DNA of 64,000 bases from Streptomyces lomondensis (GCF_014651035.1 NZ_BMWC01000001.1:897574-961573), one strand, 5' to 3'; counted from the stretch's first letter, positions 25,832 through 34,600 are shown. Notes: generated by a model from the letters alone, not told the origin. Program-made: numbers and translations.

Positions 25832-26232
25832 CGGGGTCACCTTTCACTTCCGCCCGAACAGTCGCTTCGACCCCCTCATGCTCCTTCCGTTTCGGGCTCT
25901 CGTCGCGACGAGAGGGGTGCATCCAGGGCCATATGGGTCACTCGGAAAAATCAGGACATTCAGGTAAAAAATTCCGCCCAGGGTCTTCTCTCCGCGGACA
26001 GAAGCCCTAACCTGGATATAGGCCTACGGGACGAGTGAGGGAGTCCGACCGGAGTAGCCGACGTCGGCCGGAAGTTTCGGCTTCCGCTGGTGCCGACTGC
26101 GACGGTAGGGCTGAGAGGCCGGAAAGTCGCAGGGCCGCAAGGCCGGCGACCGGAAGGCGACCCCCATAACCTGATCCGGACCATGCCGGCGAAGGGAACC
26201 CGTCTCGTAGGTCACTTGCGTGTGTCCGGGGG
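25832..26232. other. Non-coding interval between GYD gene and kstR-like gene
   Basis: 400 bases without a credible gene and less GC-rich than the surroundings near 25930-25970 (AAAAATTCC). It contains a hairpin CGGAAG-TTTCGG-CTTCCG at 26069-26086, which could terminate transcripts from the right, and the tandem duplication at 26210-26251. Confidence 0.5.
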
Positions 26233-26251
26233 TCACTTGCGTGTGTCCGGG
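26210..26251. repeat. 21-bp perfect tandem duplication over the kstR-like stop codon
   Basis: The unit beginning GGTCACTTGCGTGTGTCC occurs twice back to back (26210-26230 and 26231-26251). The right copy encodes the last residues P-D-T-R-K and stop of the KstR-like protein; the left copy lies just past the stop. Confidence 0.95.
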
Positions 26252-26895
26252 GCCGTCAGGTCGATCAGCCGGCACACCGTCTCGATGTCGATCTTCACCT
26301 GGGCGATCGAGGCACGGCCCGAGAGCCAGGTGATCAGCGCCGAGTGCCAGGTGTGCTCGATGACCCGGACCGCCGACAGCTGCTGCGGCGTCGGGTTCTC
26401 CTGGCCCATCGCGTCCAGGATGATCGCCGTGGTCTGCCGGGAGACCTGGTCGACCTCCGGGCTCACGCTGCGGTCGGCGAAGGTGAGGGCGCGGACCATC
26501 GCGTCGGCCAGGTGCGGTTCGCGCTGGAGGGCGCGGAAGGCGCGCATCAGCGTCTCCGCGACCCGCTCCGCCGCCGTCTCGCCCTGCGGGGGCTTCTTCC
26601 GCAGCGTGCCGTGCATGTGCTCCAGCTGGTCCTGCATCGTGGCGACCAGTAGATGGATCTTGGACGGGAAGTACCGGTAGAGCGTGCCGAGCGCCACCTG
26701 TGAGGACTCCGCGACCTCGCGCATCTGCACGGCGTCGAAACCGCCCCGGCTGGCCAGCTGCGCGCTCGCGTGCAGGATGCGGCGGCGGCGGGCCTCCTGC
26801 CGCTCCGTGAGGGGAGGGGAAGCGGGGGCTGCGGCTCTGGCCTCCACCTTGGCCACCTTGTTCACCTTGGCGCTCACCTTGGCTTCCGCGGGCAT
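26233..26895 (-). CDS. kstR: KstR-like TetR-family repressor of steroid catabolism
   Basis: 220 residues, ATG 26895 (P-A-E-A-K-V). After a basic/Ala-rich leader, residues 30-80 are a TetR helix-turn-helix: R-R-R-I-L-H-A-S-A-Q-L-A-S-R-G-G-F, then V-Q-M-R-E-V-A, then V-A-L-G-T-L-Y-R-Y-F-P-S-K-I-H-L-L-V-A. This and the C-terminal core (F-A-D-R-S-V-S-P-E-V-D-Q-V, T-W-H-S-A-L-I-T-W-L-S-G-R-A-S) follow M. tuberculosis KstR as I remember it. KstR represses cholesterol genes and is released by steroid-CoA ligands. A perfect KstR box lies upstream, in the divergent promoter, implying autoregulation. Confidence 0.85.
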   Translation of the reverse strand: MPAEAKVSAKVNKVAKVEARAAAPASPPLTERQEARRRRILHASAQLASRGGFDAVQMREVAESSQVALGTLYRYFPSKIHLLVATMQDQLEHMHGTLRKKPPQGETAAERVAETLMRAFRALQREPHLADAMVRALTFADRSVSPEVDQVSRQTTAIILDAMGQENPTPQQLSAVRVIEHTWHSALITWLSGRASIAQVKIDIETVCRLIDLTAPDTRK

Positions 26896-27037
26896 GTGTC
26901 GTCCCGTTCCGTGACCGTCCGTGAGGACGAGTGATCACACAGCATGGCACGGCGTCGGCCGTGGCGTGAATCACCTGATCCACTGGTCACAGCGCCCCTA
27001 CCTGCCGGTAGATTCGGAGCCTCCGAACGATCAAGTC

Positions 27038-27051
27038 TGGAACTTGTTCTA
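27038..27051. promoter_or_regulatory. KstR operator, exact consensus match
   Basis: TGGAACTTGTTCTA fits TnnAACnnGTTnnA at every fixed position. It lies between the kstR-like gene and the divergent glycosyltransferase operon, about 55 bases before the latter's start. Confidence 0.8.
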
Positions 27052-27105
27052 GATTAGCGTCCCGGCGTAATCTCGCGGGACAGAGCAGGGAGAAGGGGGC
27101 CCAGA

Positions 27106-28578
27106 GTGACCGCTGAGGCCAGGGAGGCCGGGGCCCCGGAGGACCCGGCAGCCGACGGCTTGCGACCGCTCCACATCGCGCTCCTCACCTATAAAGGGAA
27201 CCCGTTCTGCGGCGGCCAGGGCGTCTACGTCCGGCACCTCTCGCGCGAACTGGCCCGCCTCGGCCACCGGGTCGAGGTCATCGGCGCCCAGCCCTACCCC
27301 GTCCTCGACGAGGGCTACGACGGGCTGACCCTCACCGAGCTGCCCAGCCTGGACCTGTACCGCCAGCCGGATCCTTTCCGCACGCCCAAGCGCGACGAGT
27401 ACCGCGACTGGATCGACGCGCTCGAGGTCGCGACCATGTGGACCGGCGGCTTCCCCGAGCCCCTGACGTTCTCGCTGCGCGCCCGCCGCCATCTGCGCGC
27501 CCGGCGCGGCGAGTTCGACGTCGTGCACGACAACCAGACCCTCGGCTACGGCCTGCTGGGCGACGTCGGCGCCCCCCTGGTGACCACGATCCACCACCCC
27601 ATCACCGTCGACCGGCAGTTGGAGCTGGACGCCGCGGAGGGCTGGCAGCGGCGCTGCTCGGTGCGCCGCTGGTACGCCTTCACGCGCATGCAGAAGCGCG
27701 TCGCACGCCGGCTGCCCTCCGTCCTCACCGTCTCCGGCACCTCCCGCCAGGAGATCGTCGACCACCTCGGCGTCCGCGAGGACCGTGTCCACGTGGTCCA
27801 CATCGGCGCCGACACCGACCTGTTCTCGCCGGACCCCTCGGTGCCGGTCGTGCCGGGCCGGATCGTGACGACGTCCAGCGCGGACGTGCCGCTCAAGGGC
27901 CTGGTGCACCTGGTCGAGGCATTGGCGAAGGTACGCACCGAGCACCCCGGCGCCCACCTCGTCGTCGTCGGCAAGCGCCCGACGGAGGGCCCCGTCGCCC
28001 AGGCGATGGAGCGGTACGGCCTCGCCGGCGCCGTCGATTTCGTCAAGGGCATCTCCGACGCGGAACTCGTCGACCTCGTGCGCTCGGCGCAGGTCGCGTG
28101 CGTGCCGTCGCTCTACGAGGGCTTCTCGCTGCCGGCCGCCGAGGCCATGGCCACGGGCACGCCGCTCCTCGCCACGACCGGCGGAGCCATCCCCGAGGTC
28201 GCCGGCCGCGACGGGGAGACGTGCCTGGCGGTACCGCCCGGCGACGCCGGGGCGCTGGCCGCCGGGCTCGGCCGACTGCTGAGTGACGCGGCGTTGCGTG
28301 CGCGGCTCGGGGCGGCCGGACGGGAGCGGGTACTGCGGCACTTCACCTGGGCCAGGGCCGCGGAGGGCACGGTGGCCCGGTACCGCGAGGCGATCGCCCG
28401 GGCCGGGAGCGACGCGGGACACACCGGGCCGGGGGCTCCCACCCGCCCGGCGGCAACCACCGAGCGCTCCACGCCACTGACCGCCGCCCGCCCGGCGGCC
28501 GCGGCTCCGGCCGGTGCCGGCTCCCCGGCCCCGACAGATGTAGCAGGCGTCAACTCCGAAAGCAGGGCCACGTGCTGA
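27106..28578 (+). CDS. GT4-family glycosyltransferase (Rv0225-like)
   Basis: 490 residues from GTG 27106, with GGGAGAAGGGGG upstream. GT-B fold retaining glycosyltransferase: N-terminal acceptor domain with G-G-Q-G-V-Y-V-R-H-L-S-R-E-L, and a C-terminal donor domain with the E-x7-E motif in Y-E-G-F-S-L-P-A-A-E-A-M and G-G-A-I-P-E-V. The last 65 residues are a Pro/Ala/Thr-rich disordered tail. First gene of a three-gene operon overlapping the next start. M. tuberculosis has a comparable glycosyltransferase-methyltransferase-ALDH locus (Rv0225-Rv0223c). Likely modifies a lipid or steroid-derived acceptor; substrate unknown. Confidence 0.85.
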   Translation: MTAEAREAGAPEDPAADGLRPLHIALLTYKGNPFCGGQGVYVRHLSRELARLGHRVEVIGAQPYPVLDEGYDGLTLTELPSLDLYRQPDPFRTPKRDEYRDWIDALEVATMWTGGFPEPLTFSLRARRHLRARRGEFDVVHDNQTLGYGLLGDVGAPLVTTIHHPITVDRQLELDAAEGWQRRCSVRRWYAFTRMQKRVARRLPSVLTVSGTSRQEIVDHLGVREDRVHVVHIGADTDLFSPDPSVPVVPGRIVTTSSADVPLKGLVHLVEALAKVRTEHPGAHLVVVGKRPTEGPVAQAMERYGLAGAVDFVKGISDAELVDLVRSAQVACVPSLYEGFSLPAAEAMATGTPLLATTGGAIPEVAGRDGETCLAVPPGDAGALAAGLGRLLSDAALRARLGAAGRERVLRHFTWARAAEGTVARYREAIARAGSDAGHTGPGAPTRPAATTERSTPLTAARPAAAAPAGAGSPAPTDVAGVNSESRATC

Positions 28579-29321
28579 CCGTCGACTTCTCCCGGTTCCC
28601 GCTCGCCCCGGGCGACCGCGTCCTGGACCTCGGCTGCGGTGCCGGACGGCACGCGTTCGAGTGCTACCGGCGCGGCGCCCAGGTCGTGGCGCTGGACCAG
28701 AACGCCGACGAGATCCGCGAGGTCGCGAAGTGGTTCGCGGCGATGAAGGAGGCCGGGGAGGCGCCCGAGGGGGCCACGGCCACCGCCATGGAGGGCGACG
28801 CCCTCGCGCTGCCCTTCCCCGACGAGTCCTTCGACGTCGTCATCATCTCCGAGGTGATGGAGCACATCCCGGACGACAAGGGCGTCCTCGCCGAGATGGT
28901 CCGGGTGCTGAAGCCCGGCGGGCGCATCGCCGTCACCGTCCCGCGCTACGGCCCCGAGAAGGTCTGCTGGACCCTGTCCGACGCCTACCACGAGGTCGAG
29001 GGCGGCCACATCCGCATCTACAAGGCCGACGAGCTGCTGGAGAAGATCCGCGAGGCCGGCCTGGAGCCCTACGGCACCCACCACGCCCACGCCCTGCACT
29101 CGCCCTACTGGTGGCTGAAGTGCGCGTTCGGCGTCGACAACGACAAGGCCCTGCCGGTGCGCGCGTACCACAAGCTGCTCGTCTGGGACATCATGAAGAA
29201 GCCGCTGGCCACCCGGGTCGCCGAGCAGGCGCTGAACCCGCTGATCGGCAAGAGCTTCGTGGCGTACGCGACCAAGCCGCACCTGCCGCGTCTCTCCGGC
29301 ACCGGGGCGGACGCCCAGTGA
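28572..29321 (+). CDS. Class I SAM-dependent methyltransferase (Rv0224c-like)
   Basis: 249 residues from GTG 28572, which overlaps the glycosyltransferase stop by 7 bases, so translation is coupled. UbiE/type 11 methyltransferase: motif I V-L-D-L-G-C-G-A-G-R-H-A, V-A-L-D-Q-N-A-D for the ribose-binding acid, E-G-D-A-L-A-L-P-F-P, and V-I-I-S-E-V-M-E-H-I-P. The C-terminal half has a conserved-looking H-S-P-Y-W-W-L-K-C-A-F-G segment likely forming the acceptor pocket. Predicted cytosolic. Its partners point to modification of the same lipid-like product. Confidence 0.86.
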   Translation: MLTVDFSRFPLAPGDRVLDLGCGAGRHAFECYRRGAQVVALDQNADEIREVAKWFAAMKEAGEAPEGATATAMEGDALALPFPDESFDVVIISEVMEHIPDDKGVLAEMVRVLKPGGRIAVTVPRYGPEKVCWTLSDAYHEVEGGHIRIYKADELLEKIREAGLEPYGTHHAHALHSPYWWLKCAFGVDNDKALPVRAYHKLLVWDIMKKPLATRVAEQALNPLIGKSFVAYATKPHLPRLSGTGADAQ

Positions 29322-30388
29322 CGACTCCCCGGACGGAACACCTGGTCCTGCCCGGGGTCCTCACCGCCGGGCAGGCCGCCGAAACCGTCGCCGGCATCCT
29401 CGCCGTGCAGCGCGAGGACGGGGCGATCCCGTGGTTCCGGGGGCACCACCTCGACCCGTGGGACCACGTCGAGGCCGCGATGGCCCTCGACACGGCCGGC
29501 GAGCACGAGGCCGCCGAGCGGGCCTACCTGTGGCTGGCCCGGCACCAGAACGAGGACGGCTCCTGGTACGCGGCCTACACCGACGGGGAGTTCGACGCGG
29601 TCACGGACCGGGGCCGGGAGACCAACTTCGTCGCCTACATAGCCGTGGGCGTCTGGCACCACTACCTCTCCACCGGCGACGACACGTTCCTGGACCGGAT
29701 GTGGCCGGCGGTGTACGCGGCGGTGGAGTTCGTGCTCCGCCTCCAGCAGCCGGGCGGCGAGATCGGCTGGCGGCGCGACGACGACGGCACGGAGACGGCC
29801 GACGCCCTGCTGACGGGGTGCTCCTCCATCCACCACGCGCTGCGGTGCGCGCTGGCGATCGCCGAGCAGCGGGAGGAGCCGCAGCCGGACTGGGAGTTGG
29901 CGGCCGGTGCGCTGCGGCACGCCATACGGCACCATCCCGAGCGGTTCCTGGACAAGAACCGTTACTCGATGGACTGGTACTACCCCGTGCTGGGCGGCGC
30001 GTTGACCGGTGCGGAGGCCAAGTCCCGTATCGAGGAGGGGTGGGACCGGTTCGTCGTTCCCGGACTGGGCGTGCGGTGTGTGGTGCCCAATCCGTGGGTG
30101 ACGGGGGGTGAGTCCGCGGAACTCGCCCTCGCCCTTTGGGTGATGGGGGAGTCCGACCGGGCCCTTGAGGTCCTGCAGTCGATCCGGCATCTGCGCGATC
30201 CGGAGAGCGGGCTGTACTGGACCGGGTACGTCTTCGATGACGACGCGATCTGGCCGCGGGAGCTGACGACGTGGACGGCGGGGTCGCTGTTGCTGGCCGT
30301 GGCCGCGTTGGGTGGGCATGAGGCGACCTGTGCCGTGTTCGGTGGGGAGCAGTTGCCCATGGGGCTTGAGGCGGAGTGCTGCGCCTAG
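29318..30388 (+). CDS. Alpha/alpha-toroid protein of the prenyltransferase/squalene-cyclase superfamily
   Basis: 356 residues from GTG 29318, overlapping the methyltransferase stop by GTGA. The helical repeats carry QW-like turns (Q-R-E-D-G-A-I-P-W-F, Q-N-E-D-G-S-W-Y-A-A-Y, D-P-E-S-G-L-Y-W-T-G-Y) of a six-hairpin toroid. It has no signal peptide and no D-x-D-D protonation motif of true cyclases, so it may be a glycan- or lipid-acting enzyme; some GH families share this fold. Annotated elsewhere as prenyltransferase, in my memory, without evidence. Third gene of the KstR-box operon. Confidence 0.75.
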   Translation: MTTPRTEHLVLPGVLTAGQAAETVAGILAVQREDGAIPWFRGHHLDPWDHVEAAMALDTAGEHEAAERAYLWLARHQNEDGSWYAAYTDGEFDAVTDRGRETNFVAYIAVGVWHHYLSTGDDTFLDRMWPAVYAAVEFVLRLQQPGGEIGWRRDDDGTETADALLTGCSSIHHALRCALAIAEQREEPQPDWELAAGALRHAIRHHPERFLDKNRYSMDWYYPVLGGALTGAEAKSRIEEGWDRFVVPGLGVRCVVPNPWVTGGESAELALALWVMGESDRALEVLQSIRHLRDPESGLYWTGYVFDDDAIWPRELTTWTAGSLLLAVAALGGHEATCAVFGGEQLPMGLEAECCA

Positions 30389-30429
30389 GAGCTCGGGGGG
30401 TTGGTGCCGAGTTGCGGGCGCGGGTTGTC

Positions 30430-30485
30430 TGTGGCTGATCGCGCCCACGCGGCGGAGCCGCATATCGACACAGCCCCGCGCCCCC
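30430..30485 (-). repeat. Interspersed GC-rich Streptomyces repeat, long form
   Basis: On the minus strand it begins GGGGGCGCGGGGCTGTGTCG and contains ATGCGGCTCCGCCGCGTGGG, ending in GCGATCAGCCACA. GGCTCCGCC/GGCGGAGCC forms an internal hairpin. It lies between convergent genes, as these elements usually do. Confidence 0.7.
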
Positions 30486-30503
30486 AAAAAAACGACAAGC
30501 GGG

Positions 30504-30803
30504 TCAGTGACGATGAACCCTGTTCGCGATCGCGTGGCCCACGAACAGGTACACCACCGCCGCCAGGCCGTAGCCGGCTACGACCCTGGCCCAGGCCTCG
30601 TCGAACGTGAAGAGGTCATGGGACCAGCCGGCCAGCCAGCGGGCCGCGTCGTGGACGAACTGGACGAAGTCGTTCGCCCGGTTCGCGTCGAGCAGGTACA
30701 TCAGAATCCACAGGCCCAGGATGAGAGCCATGATGTCGGCGACGACCGCGATGATCGTGCCGGCCTGATTCGCACCGTTGCGATATCGAGGGGACATATC
30801 CAT
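30504..30803 (-). CDS. Small membrane protein of unknown function
   Basis: 99 residues from ATG 30803 (M-D-M-S-P-R-Y-R); a TTG 5 codons upstream is possible but less likely. Two hydrophobic segments (I-I-A-V-V-A-D-I-M-A-L-I-L-G-L-W near 17-40, and V-V-A-G-Y-G-L-A-A-V-V-Y-L-F-V-G near 76-92) flank an amphipathic stretch. I recall similar proteins in other Streptomyces, without known role. It stands alone between the toroid gene and a large membrane-protein gene. Confidence 0.72.
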   Translation of the reverse strand: MDMSPRYRNGANQAGTIIAVVADIMALILGLWILMYLLDANRANDFVQFVHDAARWLAGWSHDLFTFDEAWARVVAGYGLAAVVYLFVGHAIANRVHRH

Positions 30804-30847
30804 CGGGTAGCCCGCCAAGTGCTGGATAAACCCGAAGGCGTTCGCGG

Positions 30848-33424
30848 TCAGGGCGCGCTCCCGGAACCACCGCCCCCGACGCCCTCTCTGGGGTCCCGCT
30901 CGATCAGCACCATCGGCTCAGCCCCCTTGAGCTGCTGCCAGATGGTCACAAGTGCCACGACCTGGGCGACGAGGAACGCCACTTGGAGCGAGGCCGTACG
31001 CCATTGGTACACCGACAGCAACAGGCTCGCCTTGGTGGGCCAGTAGTGCCCCTCCCTGCGGAAGGTGTCGATGTCCATCGCGACCCCGGTCACGGTGAGG
31101 ACGAGCAGCGTGAGGCTGACGTTGAGCGCCCAGGTGCCGAAGGGCTGGTCAACGAGCCGGAGACCGATCCAGTGGACGAAGACGGGGGCCGCGTACACGA
31201 GAGACAGCCAGAACGCCCGCACGGGACCGCGACGGCCGGGCAGTACGCGCCACAGGGCGCCCAGCGTGAACCCGGCGGCCGCCCAGGTGATCCCCATGCT
31301 CATCAGGGACGCCACCGTGTCGACGAACCCGAAACGCTCCACGAACTTGTCGACCCACAGCGTCCCCCTGACATGCTCGGCCCAGAGCAGTACTCCGGCC
31401 GGCGGCACCGAGGCCAGCGTGGCGAAGTACGCGGCCCGGCAGGCGTTGCCCCACCAGGTCGTGCGTGGCCCCCAGGCCAGGGCCAGCTCCACCGGCCCCG
31501 CCGAGTGCGGCAGCCGGACCCAGGTGTGGGGGAGGCCGGGGGGAGGGCACGGGTGCGGCAGCCGCTGCAGCCGGTCCAGCTCGTGCTCCAACTCGGCCCG
31601 CTGACCGTCCTGCTGGCCCTGCTCGACGCGGCGAAGCTGCGCGTGCAGCTCGCGGTGGCGCCGGGCCGCCTTGAGCAGCCGCCGCCTGTCGAACTCCCTG
31701 ACCACCTCGTGCACCCGGACACCGGGCAGCAGCTCCCGGTACAGGACCGAGCGCCTGGCGCCGAACGCCAGCAGCGCGGTCATCGCGAGCCAGAGCGCCA
31801 GCAGTGGCGGCAGGGGAAGCGGGACACCGGCGTACCAGCCGACGAGCGGCGCGACCGCGACCACGAAGAACGCCTTCAGGGTCCGTACCTCCGCCGGCGA
31901 CGGGAGCACGGCCGGCTCAGCCGCCGCCCTGTGCCGGGCGCGCAGCACGGCCACGATCGCCAGGGACGGGCCCCACCACCAGAAGTAGTCCAGGCTGAAC
32001 CAGTCCACCCATGCCTCGGGGAACCAGCGGATGTCGTCGTTGAAGAGCGACGCCACATGCCACAGTCCGTAGTCCTCGTCCGCAGTGCGCCGGCTGAGCC
32101 AGCTCCGGCTTTCCCACGCGTTCTGCGCGGTCCACACGCTCGCCGCCGGGAGGGCCGCGGACACCAGGACGAGCGCGCCCAGGACGCCGAGCGGGAAGCG
32201 CCCGCGGGACGACACCGGAGCCGGGGCGTCGCAGGCCCGCCACAGCCGCGTCACGGAGGCGACGACGCCCACCAGCCAGACGAAGACGACGCAGGCGCAG
32301 ACCAAGACGAACGCGTACATGCCGCCCTCGTCCCGGAACCACCGCACCACTTCCGGGGCGTTCTCCCAGTCGAGCTCCAGGCCGGGGGGCAGCGCGAACC
32401 ACTCAGGACGGCACACCACCGCGGTGACGTAGCCGGCCGAGGCGACGACGAGCGCGACCGCGACACGACCGGGCCTGCCGAAGGCGCACAGCGCCAGGCC
32501 CGTGAGGAGCACGACGATGAGACCGGCGATGTGGTCCAGGCCCACGTTGGTGACGTATTGGGTGACGGTGATCGCGAACCCCAGCCAGCCCATGCGCAGC
32601 AGATTGCGGACCGTGTGTTCCTCCGTGTCGGTGGGCGGCGAGGAGACGGGCTCGTCCCGCACGGCGCGCACCACGGACAGGAGCAGGACAAGGATCACCA
32701 CGTCAAAAGGCAGCCAGGCCAGCCGGTCCATCGTGTACCAGGGGACCTGGCCCCATCGCGCGGCTGTGGCCTTGGTCGCCGGCGGCTGAAGGAGGACCCG
32801 CACCTGGGGCGGCTTTTCTCCCGCCTTCTGCGTGGTCCAGCTCAGCTTGTGCATGGAGCCGGTGTCCGGTGCCGGGGAGACGCTCCGGGCGGCGCGCCCG
32901 CCCAGATCGACGGTCACCTCCTGCCACCAGGCCTTCTCCAGTGCCGGGGGGCGTGCCAACTCCAGGGTCCACAGGCGGTTGCCCTCAGTGATGCGCCAGG
33001 GCCCGAAGTCCCGGTCCTGGAGGTTGATGACCCATGTGGTCACGCGATGCTCGACCGTCATCCACTTCTTCTGGAACGTCACCTGCGGCGGATGCGCGCG
33101 GCCCTCCGTGTCCCGGTACTGGAAAGGAGTGCCGGGATCGCGCAGCAGACACCGCATCGCGGTCCGGTACCGCTCCGTGTCCCCGTTCAGCAGCAGATCC
33201 GCCGCCCGGCTCCACGACTTGGGCACCTTCACCGTGAGACGGCCCTCGGCCTTGCTGTAGTCCTCGCCCTCGTGCTTCAGGCGGACCGATGCGGTGACGC
33301 GGGCTGTCTTCAGCTGTTCGGTGTGGCAGTCGTCGTCCGCCGCCCGGGCGGTCGCGCTGAGCATCATGCACAGCAGCGCTGTCGTGAACATCAGAAAGAC
33401 AAAGCGCCGCACCCCCCGCCCCAA
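30848..33424 (-). CDS. Large multi-helix membrane protein (DUF6185-like), unknown function
   Basis: 858 residues, ATG 33424. Signal peptide (1-28, ending A-T-A-R-A-A), an extracellular domain to about residue 240 with W-V-I-N-L-Q-D and T-V-D-L-G-G segments, then about a dozen membrane helices interrupted near residues 565-640 by a charged, coiled-coil-prone cytoplasmic segment (E-F-D-R-R-R-L-L-K-A-A-R-R-H-R-E-L-H). The family name DUF6185 is from memory and tentative. No catalytic motif is visible. A long antisense frame across it is a shadow. Confidence 0.7.
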   Translation of the reverse strand: MGRGVRRFVFLMFTTALLCMMLSATARAADDDCHTEQLKTARVTASVRLKHEGEDYSKAEGRLTVKVPKSWSRAADLLLNGDTERYRTAMRCLLRDPGTPFQYRDTEGRAHPPQVTFQKKWMTVEHRVTTWVINLQDRDFGPWRITEGNRLWTLELARPPALEKAWWQEVTVDLGGRAARSVSPAPDTGSMHKLSWTTQKAGEKPPQVRVLLQPPATKATAARWGQVPWYTMDRLAWLPFDVVILVLLLSVVRAVRDEPVSSPPTDTEEHTVRNLLRMGWLGFAITVTQYVTNVGLDHIAGLIVVLLTGLALCAFGRPGRVAVALVVASAGYVTAVVCRPEWFALPPGLELDWENAPEVVRWFRDEGGMYAFVLVCACVVFVWLVGVVASVTRLWRACDAPAPVSSRGRFPLGVLGALVLVSAALPAASVWTAQNAWESRSWLSRRTADEDYGLWHVASLFNDDIRWFPEAWVDWFSLDYFWWWGPSLAIVAVLRARHRAAAEPAVLPSPAEVRTLKAFFVVAVAPLVGWYAGVPLPLPPLLALWLAMTALLAFGARRSVLYRELLPGVRVHEVVREFDRRRLLKAARRHRELHAQLRRVEQGQQDGQRAELEHELDRLQRLPHPCPPPGLPHTWVRLPHSAGPVELALAWGPRTTWWGNACRAAYFATLASVPPAGVLLWAEHVRGTLWVDKFVERFGFVDTVASLMSMGITWAAAGFTLGALWRVLPGRRGPVRAFWLSLVYAAPVFVHWIGLRLVDQPFGTWALNVSLTLLVLTVTGVAMDIDTFRREGHYWPTKASLLLSVYQWRTASLQVAFLVAQVVALVTIWQQLKGAEPMVLIERDPREGVGGGGSGSAP

Positions 33425-33508
33425 TGAGCCCCCTTCACGCCTCGCACGGCATGGACCACAGACGTATACCCGGTGCCGCGGGCGACGACCCGCGCATGCC
33501 TGCTTCCG

Positions 33509-34540
33509 TCAATCAGTATGCGCAGCCTGCGAGTTGAGCTCCGCCAGCGCCTGCAGCGACTGCCGGTCCGGAGCCAGCGCCAGCAGATCGGTCACCGGCC
33601 CCTTGCGCCACGACTCCAGCCGCTCGGCGATGCGTTCACGCGGTCCGACAAGGGAGATCTCGTCGGCGAAGGCGTCCGGCACGGTGCGGACGGCCTCCTT
33701 CCGGCGGCCGGACAGGAACAACTCCTGGATGCGGCGGGCCTCCTTCTCGTAACCCATGCGCGCCATGAGGTCGGCGTGGAAGTTGCGGGCCGCGTGGCCC
33801 ATGCCCCCGATGTAGAAGCCGAGCATGGCTTTGACGGGCAGGAGGCCTTCCGTCACGTCGTCGCAGACCCGCACCTGGGCCATGGGCGCCACCATGAAGC
33901 TCTCCGGCAGGTCGGAGACCGCCTCCCCGTACGCCTCCTCCGGCCGCGTCGGAGACCAGTACAGCGGCAGCCAGCCGTCCGCGATCCGGATCGTCTGCGC
34001 GACGTTCTTCGGCCCCTCGGCGCCGAGCAGGACCGGCAGGCCGGGACGCAGGGGGTGGGTGATGGGCTTGAGCGGCTTGCCGAGACCGGTGGCGTCCGGG
34101 CCCCGGTAGGGGTGGGCGTGGAAGCGGCCGGCCGACTCCACCGGCGCCTCGCGGCGGAGCACCTGCCGTACGACGTCGACGTATTCGCGGGTGGCGGTGA
34201 GCGGCGACGCCGGGAACGGGCGGCCGTACCAGCCCTCGACGACCTGTGGGCCGGACAGTCCGAGGCCCAGCATCATGCGGCCGCCGGAGAGGTGGTCCAG
34301 GGTCAGGGCGTGCATCGCGGTCGTGGTCGGCGGGCGGGCCGCCATCTGCGCGACCGCCGTGCCCAGGCGGATGCGGGACGTGTGCGCCGCGATCCAGGTG
34401 AGCGGCGTGAAGGCGTCCGAGCCCCAGGACTCCGCCGTCCAGACGGAGTCGTAGCCGAGGCGCTCCGCCTCCTGCGCGAGCGGCACGTGGTCGGGGGAGG
34501 GGCCGCGGCCCCAGTAGCCGAGCGCGAGACCGAGCCGCAT
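33509..34540 (-). CDS. LLM-class F420-dependent oxidoreductase (Rv3520c-like)
   Basis: 343 residues, ATG 34540. Luciferase-like TIM-barrel enzyme with the F420-type signatures W-T-A-E-S-W-G-S-D, R-L-G-T-A-V-A-Q, L-T-L-D-H-L-S-G-G-R and L-G-L-S-G-P-Q-V-V-E-G-W-Y-G. From memory this matches M. tuberculosis Rv3520c, a KstR-regulon member in the cholesterol region, including G-L-G-K-P/A-L-K-P-I-T-H-P-L-R and G-A-E-G-P-K-N-V-A. It is likely an F420H2-dependent reductase of a steroid-derived intermediate. A CTGAC-N5-GTCAG palindrome lies 23 bases upstream of the start. Confidence 0.86.
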   Translation of the reverse strand: MRLGLALGYWGRGPSPDHVPLAQEAERLGYDSVWTAESWGSDAFTPLTWIAAHTSRIRLGTAVAQMAARPPTTTAMHALTLDHLSGGRMMLGLGLSGPQVVEGWYGRPFPASPLTATREYVDVVRQVLRREAPVESAGRFHAHPYRGPDATGLGKPLKPITHPLRPGLPVLLGAEGPKNVAQTIRIADGWLPLYWSPTRPEEAYGEAVSDLPESFMVAPMAQVRVCDDVTEGLLPVKAMLGFYIGGMGHAARNFHADLMARMGYEKEARRIQELFLSGRRKEAVRTVPDAFADEISLVGPRERIAERLESWRKGPVTDLLALAPDRQSLQALAELNSQAAHTD

Positions 34541-34563
34541 GACGCCTCCCGGATGGTCGCTAC

Positions 34564-34578
34564 CTGACGGGTAGTCAG
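34564..34578. promoter_or_regulatory. CTGAC-N5-GTCAG palindrome before F420 oxidoreductase
   Basis: CTGAC-GGGTA-GTCAG in the promoter region of the LLM gene. The same arms and spacing recur at 46924-46938 before the hydratase operon and at 50055-50069. Confidence 0.55.
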
Positions 34579-34600
34579 CTCAGGCGGCGACTGTACGGCA

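Noticed and set aside
29318..30388. A true squalene-hopene cyclase
   Set aside because: It is about half the usual length and lacks the D-x-D-D protonation motif; only the toroid fold is supported.
30983..33427. An 814-codon plus-strand frame
   Set aside because: It mirrors the membrane-protein gene on the other strand and has shadow composition (His, Arg, Gln, Pro rich) with no domain.
33509..34540. Alkanal monooxygenase (bacterial luciferase)
   Set aside because: The signatures and length fit the F420-dependent branch and the recalled Rv3520c sequence far better.
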